Shown: piece after piece, positions 1 to 5,937 of the stretch
Position numbering within the stretch: position 1 is the first letter of the stretch
Layout: every line of letters begins with the position of its first letter
Source of the DNA: Verrucomicrobiota bacterium
Lineage (GTDB): Bacteria; Verrucomicrobiota; Verrucomicrobiia; Verrucomicrobiales; DEV007
Direction: 5' to 3'
Length of the DNA stretch: 5,937 bases
Assembly (NCBI GenBank): GCA_020630835.1
Contig: JAHDIL010000124.1
Coordinates: 1 to 5,937 of the forward strand
Made by a program: the position numbers and the translations under genes
The notes under the pieces: generated by a model
What the model saw: the letters and a program-made list of their open reading frames with translations, nothing else
Databases searched by the model: none
Told to the model about the DNA's origin: nothing

Positions 1-105
1 CACTCAGAGCCGATGACAAGGCTTCAGAGTGCCGTCTCGAATCGTGGTATTCAAGAGCAACTCCATGCTCCTGTAGCTGGTCAGCAGGTATTGATACGGG
101 CGTAA
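1..105 (+). CDS. Possible 3' end of an unidentified plus-strand gene (partial)
   Basis: A reading frame enters from the left edge and stays open for 34 codons to a TAA at 103-105. The peptide ends in ...HAPVAGQQVLIRA, which is not low-complexity and looks protein-like. If real, the gene is convergent with the phosphatase that stops at 156, leaving a 50-bp gap. I do not recognise the family. Another plus frame is open to 122 and a minus frame is open across most of the same stretch, so an open frame this short is weak evidence. Sequence to the left of the window would settle it. Confidence 0.3.
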   Translation, partial: HSEPMTRLQSAVSNRGIQEQLHAPVAGQQVLIRA

Positions 106-155
106 GTGCGGGTAAGAGGTAACCCTATCGGAAAAGTGGGCTCTGACGTTTTCGT
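106..155. other. Short gap between possibly convergent genes
   Basis: This gap follows the phosphatase stop codon on the minus strand. A small stem, GACG-TTTT-CGTC at 145-156, and a GGGT/ACCC pair near 110-125 are visible. Neither is long or GC-rich enough, nor followed by a T-run in the right orientation, to call an intrinsic terminator. How transcription of the minus-strand cluster ends is not evident. Confidence 0.3.
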
Positions 156-815
156 CTACAGCAATGCTATGAGCTCACTTGGCTGATCGATCACTCTTTC
201 TGCCCCGTGCTCGCGCAGCTCTTGGGCACTGCGCATACCCCAACTCACCCCAATCGCTCGCATTCCGGCAGCCACCGCTGTCTGCATATCCACATCTGAG
301 TCTCCTATGAAAAAGCAATTTTCCGGTGCAACTCCACAAGCAGCGGAGGCTTCGAGAGCTCCCTCAGGATCAGGCTTTTTACTGCGCCCTTCTCGATGGC
401 CAATGACTTCTTTCCACTCCCAATCAGAAAGGAACTGATCAACGCACCGCACCGTAAAGTCGTGTGCTTTGTTCGATACGACACTAATCGCTATCCCGCA
501 GGAGACGAGATGATCTAGCAGTTCAGCCGTTCCAGGGAAGAGATCGGTCGTTTTCGTCCAGTTTCGCGCATAGGCCTCGCGATAATCCTGAAGCACTGAT
601 TGGATCTCCTCTGCTGTCTCTGGCTGGCTTCCCTCAGGAAAGATAGCTTTCACCAAGTGCTTCATCCCATTTCCAATAAACACCCGGTAGGCATCCAGCT
701 CATGGGGAGGAAACCCTCGCTTTCTCACCACTTCGTTCCCCGATGTAGCAAGATCCTGCAAGGTATCGAGTAGAGTTCCATCTAAGTCGAAGAGGACAGC
801 TGGTTTCGCTTTCAT
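156..815 (-). CDS. gph: HAD-family hydrolase, phosphoglycolate phosphatase-like
   Basis: This 219-residue cytoplasmic hydrolase carries the full set of haloacid dehalogenase motifs. Motif I is DLDGTLLDT at residues 10-18, with nucleophile Asp10 and general acid/base Asp12. Motif II is the Ser in VVSNK near 114, motif III is the Lys in KKPDP near 146-147, and motif IV is GDSDVDM at 171-177, binding Mg2+. A helical cap domain sits between motifs I and II at about residues 18-95. Length and motif spacing fit Gph, which removes 2-phosphoglycolate, but related HAD enzymes (pyrophosphatase PpaX, other sugar-phosphate phosphatases) share this pattern, so the substrate is inferred. The ATG at 815 lies 3 bp after the leuA stop (TGA-TTT-ATG) with no Shine-Dalgarno sequence, which suggests translation coupled to leuA. 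No functional link to leucine synthesis is obvious. Confidence 0.88.
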   Translation of the reverse strand: MKAKPAVLFDLDGTLLDTLQDLATSGNEVVRKRGFPPHELDAYRVFIGNGMKHLVKAIFPEGSQPETAEEIQSVLQDYREAYARNWTKTTDLFPGTAELLDHLVSCGIAISVVSNKAHDFTVRCVDQFLSDWEWKEVIGHREGRSKKPDPEGALEASAACGVAPENCFFIGDSDVDMQTAVAAGMRAIGVSWGMRSAQELREHGAERVIDQPSELIALL

Positions 816-818
816 AAA

Positions 819-2510
819 TCAAACAGTTTGCAGAAGATTGTATGCTGACACGAGCGCTTTTAGGCCCGCTTTCTCGATCGATCCGTCTATCCCACACCCC
901 CAGACGAGTGCTCCACTCTCCTTGTTCTGAATTTGCACATAGGCGGCGGAGTCGGCATCAGAGCCGCCCCTCAACGCCTGGCTCCTATAGTCGACAACCC
1001 GAAATGTCTTAGCGCCTATTTCGTCAAGCGCTTGCACAAAAGCATTGATCGGCCCATTCCCCTCCCCCTTCGTTTCATGAGTTGCGCCATTGAGACAAAC
1101 CTTGGCTGTGCAGGCGACAGAACCTCCTGCCTGATGATCGAGACAGTAGTCCAGGATAGAGAGAGGAGCCTCGACATTAACAAAGCTCTGGAAAAACAGG
1201 TCTCCAATCTCTTTGTTACTCAACTCGCGGCCTGCCTCGTCGGCTTGCTCGGAGACGTAGATCCCGACTTGCGGGTGCATAGTCTTAGGCAGGTCAAACC
1301 CATGCTCGCGGTCAAGGATGTAGGCAACGCCACCTTTACCACTTTGAGAGTTAATGCGGATGATCGCTTCATAGCTGCGACCTATATCCTGTGGATCGAT
1401 GGTCAGATAGGGCACTCCCCATGGCAATTCCTCATCGCCTACTTCCGCAAGCTCGCGCTGTCGACGGTCGAGCCCCTTTTTGATAGCGTCCTGATGGCTT
1501 CCAGAAAACGCAGTGAACACTAGCTCGCCAGCATAGGGATGTCGCTCAGGCACACCTAATCGTGTTACTTCCTCGTAAACTGCGCGGATAGACGCCAGAT
1601 CAGAAAAATCGAGCCCTGTATCAATCCCGTGGCTATTCATGTTTAGCGCCACCGTGCAGACATCTAGATTACCCGTCCGTTCTCCGTTTCCGAATAAGGT
1701 GCCCTCGACACGATCTGCACCTGCCAACAAGCCAAGCTCTGTCGCCGCCGTGCCGGTCCCGCGATCATTGTGTGTGTGCAAGCTAATGATGACACTCTCG
1801 CGATTTTTCACGTGTCGACAAAAATACTCGATCTGATCAGCATGAATGTTGGGCGTCGCCCACTCTACGGTAGCCGGCAGATTCATGATCATCGGACACT
1901 CCGGTGTCGGTTCCCAAACATCCGCCACCGCGTTGCAGACCTCAAGGGCGTAATCGATTTCGGTATCGGAAAACGATTCTGGAGAATACTCGAGAGTAAC
2001 CTCAGTATCAGGTAACCGGTCCAAACGCTCTTTGACCAAGCGCACACCATTTACGGCGATTTCTTTGATCGAGTCTCTAGAAGCATCGCCGAAAGTGACG
2101 CGGCGCTGGAGGGGAGAGGTCGAGTTATAAACGTGGACAATCGCTTTTTTCACGCCCTCTAGAGCAAGAAAGGTCTTATCGATCAGATGCTCACGAGCCT
2201 GCACCAGCACTTGGATCTGCACATCATCAGGAATACGATTTTGCTCTACGAGAGCTCGTAAAAAATTGAACTCGGTATCAGCTGCGGAGGGAAACCCTAC
2301 CTCGATCTGCTTAAAGCCAATCCCGACCAACACATCGAAAAAACGCAGCTTCTCATCCACACTCATCGGCACAGGGAGCGCCTGATTACCATCTCTCAGA
2401 TCTACACTGCACCACTGAGGGGCGTCCGTGATTTGCTGACTCGGCCATGACCGGTCAGGCAAATCAATAGGCGGGAACGGGCGATATTTTTTGATCGACT
2501 GCGCTTTCAT
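819..2510 (-). CDS. leuA: 2-isopropylmalate synthase, type 2 (LeuA)
   Basis: The enzyme condenses acetyl-CoA with 2-oxoisovalerate to 2-isopropylmalate, the first committed step of leucine synthesis. The 563-residue length and the N-terminal KYRPFPPIDLPDR-WPS block mark the longer fungal/actinobacterial-type LeuA rather than the roughly 515-residue enterobacterial type. Visible features are VDLRDGNQ at residues 36-43 (catalytic Arg39, metal-binding Asp40), the HTHND metal site at 245-249, the GNGERTGN loop at 274-281, and SGKGG near 390-394. The last ~125 residues match the LeuA dimer domain that normally binds leucine, so feedback inhibition is likely. I chose the ATG at 2510, because MKAQSIKKYRPF fits the usual family start; the frame also allows a GTG at 2525, adding five residues. 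No leucine-rich leader peptide is visible upstream. It lies 56 bp after the methyltransferase and 3 bp before the phosphatase. Confidence 0.97.
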   Translation of the reverse strand: MKAQSIKKYRPFPPIDLPDRSWPSQQITDAPQWCSVDLRDGNQALPVPMSVDEKLRFFDVLVGIGFKQIEVGFPSAADTEFNFLRALVEQNRIPDDVQIQVLVQAREHLIDKTFLALEGVKKAIVHVYNSTSPLQRRVTFGDASRDSIKEIAVNGVRLVKERLDRLPDTEVTLEYSPESFSDTEIDYALEVCNAVADVWEPTPECPMIMNLPATVEWATPNIHADQIEYFCRHVKNRESVIISLHTHNDRGTGTAATELGLLAGADRVEGTLFGNGERTGNLDVCTVALNMNSHGIDTGLDFSDLASIRAVYEEVTRLGVPERHPYAGELVFTAFSGSHQDAIKKGLDRRQRELAEVGDEELPWGVPYLTIDPQDIGRSYEAIIRINSQSGKGGVAYILDREHGFDLPKTMHPQVGIYVSEQADEAGRELSNKEIGDLFFQSFVNVEAPLSILDYCLDHQAGGSVACTAKVCLNGATHETKGEGNGPINAFVQALDEIGAKTFRVVDYRSQALRGGSDADSAAYVQIQNKESGALVWGCGIDGSIEKAGLKALVSAYNLLQTV

Positions 2511-2512
2511 AG

Positions 2513-2560
2513 AGGGTTCGCCCACCCTGCCAAGCTTTTGGCTGTAGGCAAGCCTAAGCT
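2513..2560 (-). promoter_or_regulatory. Two tandem potential hairpins in the leuA leader
   Basis: Reading the minus strand, the 56-bp gap before leuA can form two stems. The first, at 2560-2533, pairs AGCTT with AAGCT outside and GGCT with AGCC inside, separated by a small internal loop, with a 7-nt apical loop. The second, at 2528-2513, pairs AGGGT with ACCCT around GGGCGA and ends two bases before the ATG. It also covers the alternative GTG start. No T-run follows either stem, so they are not a standard terminator. They could influence leuA translation or RNA processing between the cistrons, but stems this short can arise by chance. Confidence 0.3.
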
Positions 2561-2566
2561 GCGCGG

Positions 2567-3622
2567 CTATGGATCGGTAAATCGCTGACTGAGAACCAGA
2601 AACTGCTCACCGGGCCCCTCTTCTGCCATCAAGCTCGCTGACTGACCGGCCCCTGCCAGAAAGTCACTTTGCGTCTGCAGCCACTGATGCGCAAACCCGA
2701 GCTGCCTTCCCCAGTTTTCGATATCACTAAAGTTTACATCGACCGTGAGATCCTGTTTCCCGAAACGTTGGTAGATATCTCCGCCTGTTTTACGTTCATG
2801 CTGAAAATAGCCCCGCAGAGTCCCTCCAAGAGAGACCGCCCTGCTCCAAGCCTCCGCCCGTCTTCCATAATCGATGGTGAGAAAACTCAAAGGCTCGGAT
2901 CTACCAGCTGCCCATTTCTGCCACCACCGATAAAATGACGGCTGCAGCTCGATACGCTGGCGCTCTCGCCAGTCATCCTCGTAGGAACTGCTGAGGAGGG
3001 AAAAACAGGGATCCTTGCTATCTGGTTCATAGGGGCGAAAGACCTCTCGCAAACCATTCTCCGCAGACCAATCAACACCTACTTCGAACCATCGCCCGTG
3101 CCCACGCTGGAGCACAACTGGCGGAAACGCATCCACTAGCTCATTAGAAAAAACCAGCGGGATTCCCTCAGCCCTCGCCAACGCAGCCTCTACACTCTCA
3201 GCATGACTCACTCCGTATTTTCGTAGTCGCTTAGCCTGGATATCTCTAAGAGGAGCGGAGGTCTCGACGATGCAGTAGTCCATACTCCTTCGTTGAAACC
3301 ACTGCCATTGTTTCATCACCTGAAGAGCGAGTTCTCCTGAACCAGCCCCAATCTCGATTAGGGAGAATCGCAGTCGGCTGCCGCAAAGCTGCCGCCAATA
3401 AAGCTGCTCTGCCCTTATCCAATGAGCTACAGCCTTACCTATAGCGGGATCCAGCGTGATCGCTGTAGCGAAGTCGGCCTCCTTCCCACCAACGGTGGCA
3501 ATGTTATTCCCGTAATATCCGAAATTTTCGTCGTATAGGGCCAAACTCACAAAGGTTTCAAGAGGGAGAAAGCCTTCTGCTCGAGCAAATGACTGAGCTA
3601 GGAAATTACGTAAATCACTCAT
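2567..3622 (-). CDS. SAM-dependent methyltransferase, MidA/NDUFAF7 family (DUF185)
   Basis: This 351-residue protein matches the COG1565/DUF185 family. Its mitochondrial member NDUFAF7 dimethylates an arginine of a complex I subunit and supports complex I assembly; the role of bacterial members is less settled. Family landmarks are the N-terminal LALYDENFGYYG block (about 28-38), the SAM-binding loop EIGAGSG at 90-96, VETSAPLR at 119-126, the NELVDAFP motif at 160-167, TIDYG at 249-253, and KQDLTVDV at 289-296. The frame also allows an ATG at 3637 (five extra residues) and one at 3625. I prefer 3622, because MSDLRNFLAQ fits the family's N-terminal spacing and a GGAG lies four bases upstream at 3627-3630. 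It probably heads the minus-strand cluster with leuA and the phosphatase. No complex I gene is nearby to support the target by context. Confidence 0.88.
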   Translation of the reverse strand: MSDLRNFLAQSFARAEGFLPLETFVSLALYDENFGYYGNNIATVGGKEADFATAITLDPAIGKAVAHWIRAEQLYWRQLCGSRLRFSLIEIGAGSGELALQVMKQWQWFQRRSMDYCIVETSAPLRDIQAKRLRKYGVSHAESVEAALARAEGIPLVFSNELVDAFPPVVLQRGHGRWFEVGVDWSAENGLREVFRPYEPDSKDPCFSLLSSSYEDDWRERQRIELQPSFYRWWQKWAAGRSEPLSFLTIDYGRRAEAWSRAVSLGGTLRGYFQHERKTGGDIYQRFGKQDLTVDVNFSDIENWGRQLGFAHQWLQTQSDFLAGAGQSASLMAEEGPGEQFLVLSQRFTDP

Positions 3623-3653
3623 CATTCTCCAGCACATTCAATGCTAGTCGATA

Positions 3654-3682
3654 GGGATATGCCTCTAGACGGCATAGGTCAA
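3654..3682 (-). promoter_or_regulatory. Candidate methyltransferase promoter with an inverted repeat in its spacer
   Basis: On the minus strand a TTGACC (3682-3677), close to the -35 consensus TTGACA, is followed after 17 bp by TATCCC (3659-3654), a poor -10 that keeps the first three consensus bases. Transcription would start about 25 bases before the ATG at 3622. The spacer is almost exactly filled by a perfect inverted repeat, TATGCC (3658-3663), seven bases, GGCATA (3671-3676), an arrangement typical of an operator. A second TTGACC occurs at 3750-3745 without a good -10 behind it. The weak -10 keeps confidence low. Confidence 0.3.
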
Positions 3683-3693
3683 ACCGACAGGGC

Positions 3694-3727
3694 CTAGGGT
3701 AACCGCAAGGCCTCCCCCTAGCGGTTA
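3694..3727. repeat. Interleaved inverted repeats in the divergent regulatory region
   Basis: Two perfect inverted repeats overlap in A-B-A'-B' order. CTAGGG (3694-3699) pairs with CCCTAG (3716-3721), and TAACCGC (3700-3706) pairs with GCGGTTA (3721-3727). Both arms abut and the right arms share base 3721, so as RNA the two stems would be mutually exclusive or knot-like; as DNA they could be two nested operator sites. An AGGCCT palindrome lies in the middle at 3708-3713. A further imperfectly spaced pair, ATTGG (3742-3746) and CCAAT (3758-3762), follows. The region lies between divergently read genes, so a terminator is not expected and regulation is more likely. Confidence 0.5.
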
Positions 3728-3826
3728 ACGCGATTACGTATATTGGTCAAGTGCTGTCCAATCTTCCCATGCCCGTGGCAATTCCTCTATGATGATGCGC
3801 CAACATTACAGCTCGAACTCCTTTAT

Positions 3827-3838
3827 TCCGATATCGGA
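3827..3838. promoter_or_regulatory. 12-bp perfect palindrome, possible operator before the sigma gene
   Basis: TCCGATATCGGA is a perfect 12-bp palindrome. It lies 37 bp before the preferred sigma-factor ATG at 3876, though inside the coding region if translation starts at 3789. A partial echo, GGTATCGAC, follows at 3841-3849. No -35/-10 pair around it is convincing. Its position would suit a repressor or autoregulatory site, but the function is inference. Confidence 0.3.
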
Positions 3839-3875
3839 CCCGGTATCGACGAGCCATCCCCCTTTTCCCCACTAT

Positions 3876-4379
3876 ATGGATGAACGACGCTTTGATGAAT
3901 TGCTGAATCAGAATGAAGCCGCTATCCGCGGGATCATATATTCTCTCGTCCACTCACCCACTGATACCGACGACATCTTTCAAGAAGTTTGTGCCGCTAT
4001 GTGGGCAAAGCGTGGGCATTTTGATCCTAGCCGGCCCTTCCTAGCTTGGTCACTAGGTTTTGCAAAAAGGCAATCGCTCTCCTATCGCCGGAAAATTGGT
4101 CGCGAAGGGCAGAAACAACAAGCCTATGCCTCACAAATGCTGGAGGAGGCCTTTCACTCTAGCTCGATCCTCTCACAATCTGATCGGCGGAGCGAAAAGC
4201 TAGAAAGCTGCGTTAGCAAACTTTCAGACGACAAGCGCGAACTTCTCCGACTCCGCTATGAAGAGGGTATGACAATAACGGAGATCGCCGAACTCCCACA
4301 ACAAGATAAGTCACGGGAGGCTCTCTTCAAAATCTTTCAGCGCCTCCATCAATCCCTCCTTACGTGCCTTAGTCGCTAA
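3876..4379 (+). CDS. ECF-type RNA polymerase sigma factor, Rhodopirellula/Verrucomicrobium type
   Basis: This 167-residue protein directs RNA polymerase to a small set of promoters. Region 2 covers about residues 5-70, with the DTDDIFQEV core-binding block at 30-38 and RPFLAWSLGFAKR at 53-65 leading into the -10-recognising helix. Region 4 runs from about 115 to 162: LSDDKRELLRLRYEEG, then the MTITEIAE helix-turn-helix that reads the -35 element. No region 1.1 or 3 is present, as expected for ECF factors. The frame is open from an ATG triplet at 3789, adding 29 Ser/Pro-rich residues. I prefer 3876, because MDERRFDELL matches where the family usually begins. Neither start has a Shine-Dalgarno sequence. 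The stop is 12 bp before the membrane anti-sigma/cytochrome gene, so the two are very probably one operon and that protein its cognate regulator. The target genes are unknown. Confidence 0.9.
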   Translation: MDERRFDELLNQNEAAIRGIIYSLVHSPTDTDDIFQEVCAAMWAKRGHFDPSRPFLAWSLGFAKRQSLSYRRKIGREGQKQQAYASQMLEEAFHSSSILSQSDRRSEKLESCVSKLSDDKRELLRLRYEEGMTITEIAELPQQDKSREALFKIFQRLHQSLLTCLSR

Positions 4380-4391
4380 CCCCTTTCGTTC

Positions 4392-5937
4392 ATGACCACA
4401 AAACAACGTGTTACCTTGGAAATCTGGCTCCTAAATCTGGAGGAAGGAACTCTTACTGATGAGGAGTTAAACGAATATACAAATCTAATTTCCTCCGACA
4501 AAGAAGCAGCCGCTTACGTAGCTGATCGCTCAGCCCTCGTCTCTGCCCTGCACACACGGGGGCTCGCTCGGAGAGAGGCAGGCGAAAAGGTTATAACCTT
4601 CTCAGAAGCAGCGAGTCCAGCAGCACCCGTCGCCGTTCAGCACCCCCAAAGCTCGCATCGGCGCGGACTCCTAGCACTCGCAGCAGCCTTAGCCGTCGGA
4701 CTGTTCATTTCTCTTTACCCTGCTCCAGAAACTTCGGTAGAGATCGCTGACGCTAGCGTGGAAACTAAAGACCAAGCTATAGCGCCCAAGCCACCTTTAG
4801 GTAAAGAAGCAGGTTCTAATGAGATGCCCTTCATCGCTATCGCTAACCGAGGTAGCCTCAATCATCCCGAGCTGGCAACCGCTGCTGTTGCCGCCCTCGC
4901 TGGTTCTGGAAAGACAAGTGCCAAACCGTTGCCCGAAATCATTAGCTATAACGAGCATATTCGCCCAATCCTCAATCAGAAATGCATCGCCTGTCACGGT
5001 GGCGTGAAGAAAAGCGGCGGGGTAAGCTACCTCTTCCCTGAGGAAGCTCTAATGGCAGGCGAGTCGGGAGTCCCTGCTATAGCACCAGGTGATCCTGAGG
5101 GCAGCGAAATGCTGTATCGCATCACCACTGATGATGAAATTGACCTCATGCCACCGCCAGAGCACCATGAGCGTTTATCTGAGCGCGAGGTAGCTCTCAT
5201 AACCAAATGGATTAAGGATGGGGCGCAGTTCGAAGACCATTGGGCCTTCCTTACTATTGGTGATATTACTCCTCCAGATGTCGAAAACGCTGCGACAAAC
5301 ATCGACACATTCATTCTCGCAGGCCTCGAAAAGCGAGGGATACAACCGACCGATAGGGCCGACGACTATACCCAGCTTAGGCGCCTCTCACTTGATCTTA
5401 CTGGGCTTCCGCCGACGCCGAAAGAAATACGAGCCTTTGTCGAAAGCGAAGACCCTGACAAGTATAAACACGCCGTCGACCGCCTGCTCAATTCACCTCA
5501 CTATGGAGAGCGCTGGGCGGCTGTGTGGATGGACGTCGCCCGCTATAGCGATACCATGGGTTTCGAGAAAGATCCGAATCGGGAGATCTGGCTCTATCGG
5601 GACTGGTTAATCGATGCATTCAACAGCGATCTTCCCTACGATCAGTTTATCACGCATCAGCTAGCTGGCGACCTATTAGACGCCCCCTCACGCGAGCAGC
5701 TCATTGCTACAGCCTTTCACCGAAACACAATGACCAACACCGAGGGGGGAACAAACGACGAAGAGTTCCGCGTCTCTGCGGTGCTCGATCGCACCAACAC
5801 CACCTTTGAAGCACTTATGGGCGTCACTATGAACTGTGTGCAGTGTCACAGCCACCCCTATGACCCCATTCGCATGGAGGAATTCTATCAGGTCTATGCC
5901 CTATTCAATAATTCGGCCGATGCAGATCGCAGCAACG
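4392..5937 (+). CDS. Anti-sigma-like membrane protein fused to PSCyt1 and PSCyt2 (DUF1549) domains (partial, runs off right edge)
   Basis: The frame runs 515 codons without a stop, cut by the window edge. Residues 1-55 form a small acidic helical domain (LEEGTLTDEELNEY...DKEAAAYVADRSALVSALH) like the N-termini of FecR-type anti-sigma proteins in this group. A membrane span at about 92-108 follows Arg90-Arg91, implying a cytoplasmic N-terminus and an extracytoplasmic remainder. After an Ala-rich linker comes PSCyt1: haem motif CIACH at 198-202 and a probable axial Met253 in LMPPP. PSCyt2 starts near HWAF (283-286), with DLTGLPPTP at 335-343, SPHYGERW at 368-375, and a second haem-type motif, CVQCHSHPYDP, at 482-492. 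A C-terminal DUF1553 domain is expected beyond the edge. DUF1549/DUF1553 proteins are probable oxidative or polysaccharide-catabolic enzymes of uncertain reaction. Zinc-type HxxxCxxC anti-sigma residues are absent. The start lies 12 bp after the sigma gene with no Shine-Dalgarno sequence. Confidence 0.9.
   Translation, partial: MTTKQRVTLEIWLLNLEEGTLTDEELNEYTNLISSDKEAAAYVADRSALVSALHTRGLARREAGEKVITFSEAASPAAPVAVQHPQSSHRRGLLALAAALAVGLFISLYPAPETSVEIADASVETKDQAIAPKPPLGKEAGSNEMPFIAIANRGSLNHPELATAAVAALAGSGKTSAKPLPEIISYNEHIRPILNQKCIACHGGVKKSGGVSYLFPEEALMAGESGVPAIAPGDPEGSEMLYRITTDDEIDLMPPPEHHERLSEREVALITKWIKDGAQFEDHWAFLTIGDITPPDVENAATNIDTFILAGLEKRGIQPTDRADDYTQLRRLSLDLTGLPPTPKEIRAFVESEDPDKYKHAVDRLLNSPHYGERWAAVWMDVARYSDTMGFEKDPNREIWLYRDWLIDAFNSDLPYDQFITHQLAGDLLDAPSREQLIATAFHRNTMTNTEGGTNDEEFRVSAVLDRTNTTFEALMGVTMNCVQCHSHPYDPIRMEEFYQVYALFNNSADADRSN

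Noticed and set aside
4..66. 20-codon minus-strand ORF (MELLLNTTIRDGTLK...) with AGGAG just before its ATG
   Set aside because: The Shine-Dalgarno-like match is notable, but the peptide is very short, matches nothing I recognise and overlaps a competing plus-strand frame. Chance is the simpler explanation.
145..156. GACG-TTTT-CGTC stem at the end of the phosphatase gene as a terminator
   Set aside because: The stem has four base pairs, its loop holds the only T-run, and no T-tract follows it on the minus strand.
933..1523. 196-codon open frame on the plus strand, antisense to leuA
   Set aside because: It lies entirely inside leuA, whose protein matches its family from end to end. The antisense peptide shows no recognisable domain and is explained by the codon composition of leuA.
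2511..2525. GTG at 2525 as the leuA start
   Set aside because: It adds only five residues, and the MKAQSIKKYRPF start at the ATG at 2510 fits the family better. The GTG has only a directly abutting GCAGG, too close to act as a normal ribosome binding site.
4902..4916. GSGKT sequence resembling a P-loop in the linker of the fusion protein
   Set aside because: The first Gly of GxxxxGK[ST] is Ala here, and the stretch is an Ala/Gly/Ser-rich linker on the extracytoplasmic side, not an ATPase fold.
5027..5314. 95-codon minus-strand open frame opposite the PSCyt1/PSCyt2 region
   Set aside because: It is fully antisense to well-supported coding sequence, and its Ser-rich peptide resembles no family.
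5218..5610. 130-codon plus-strand open frame inside the cytochrome/DUF1549 gene
   Set aside because: It is in another frame of a gene with clear family motifs throughout, and its peptide is Ser/Arg-rich with no domain.

Overview
The window looks like part of a chromosome from the Planctomycetota-Verrucomicrobiota group, most likely a verrucomicrobial lineage. Two things point there: an ECF-type sigma factor of the kind abundant in Rhodopirellula and Verrucomicrobium, and a PSCyt1/PSCyt2 (DUF1549) cytochrome-type protein of a family concentrated in these phyla. Most gene starts have no clear Shine-Dalgarno sequence. No tRNA, rRNA, CRISPR array or insertion sequence was seen.

Layout. Positions 1-105 may hold the last codons of a plus-strand gene cut by the left edge. 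Positions 156-3622 carry three minus-strand genes, read right to left: a MidA/NDUFAF7-family methyltransferase, a type-2 2-isopropylmalate synthase (leuA), and a HAD-family phosphoglycolate-phosphatase-like hydrolase. The gap is 56 bp between the first two and 3 bp between the last two, so leuA and the phosphatase are probably co-transcribed and the methyltransferase may be too. Positions 3623-3875 form a divergent regulatory region dense in inverted repeats. To its right, on the plus strand, lie an ECF sigma factor and, 12 bp after its stop, a long reading frame that runs off the right edge.

The most interesting object is that last frame. Over 515 uninterrupted codons it encodes an anti-sigma-like cytoplasmic N-terminus, one membrane span preceded by Arg-Arg, a c-type cytochrome domain (CxxCH) and a DUF1549 domain with a second CxxCH. 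The sigma factor and its probable membrane-bound partner would thus form a two-gene module in which the anti-sigma part is covalently joined to an extracytoplasmic haem protein. This suggests a redox- or substrate-responsive transcription switch, or a catabolic enzyme that regulates its own sigma factor. The fusion is read directly from the sequence; the signalling role is inference.
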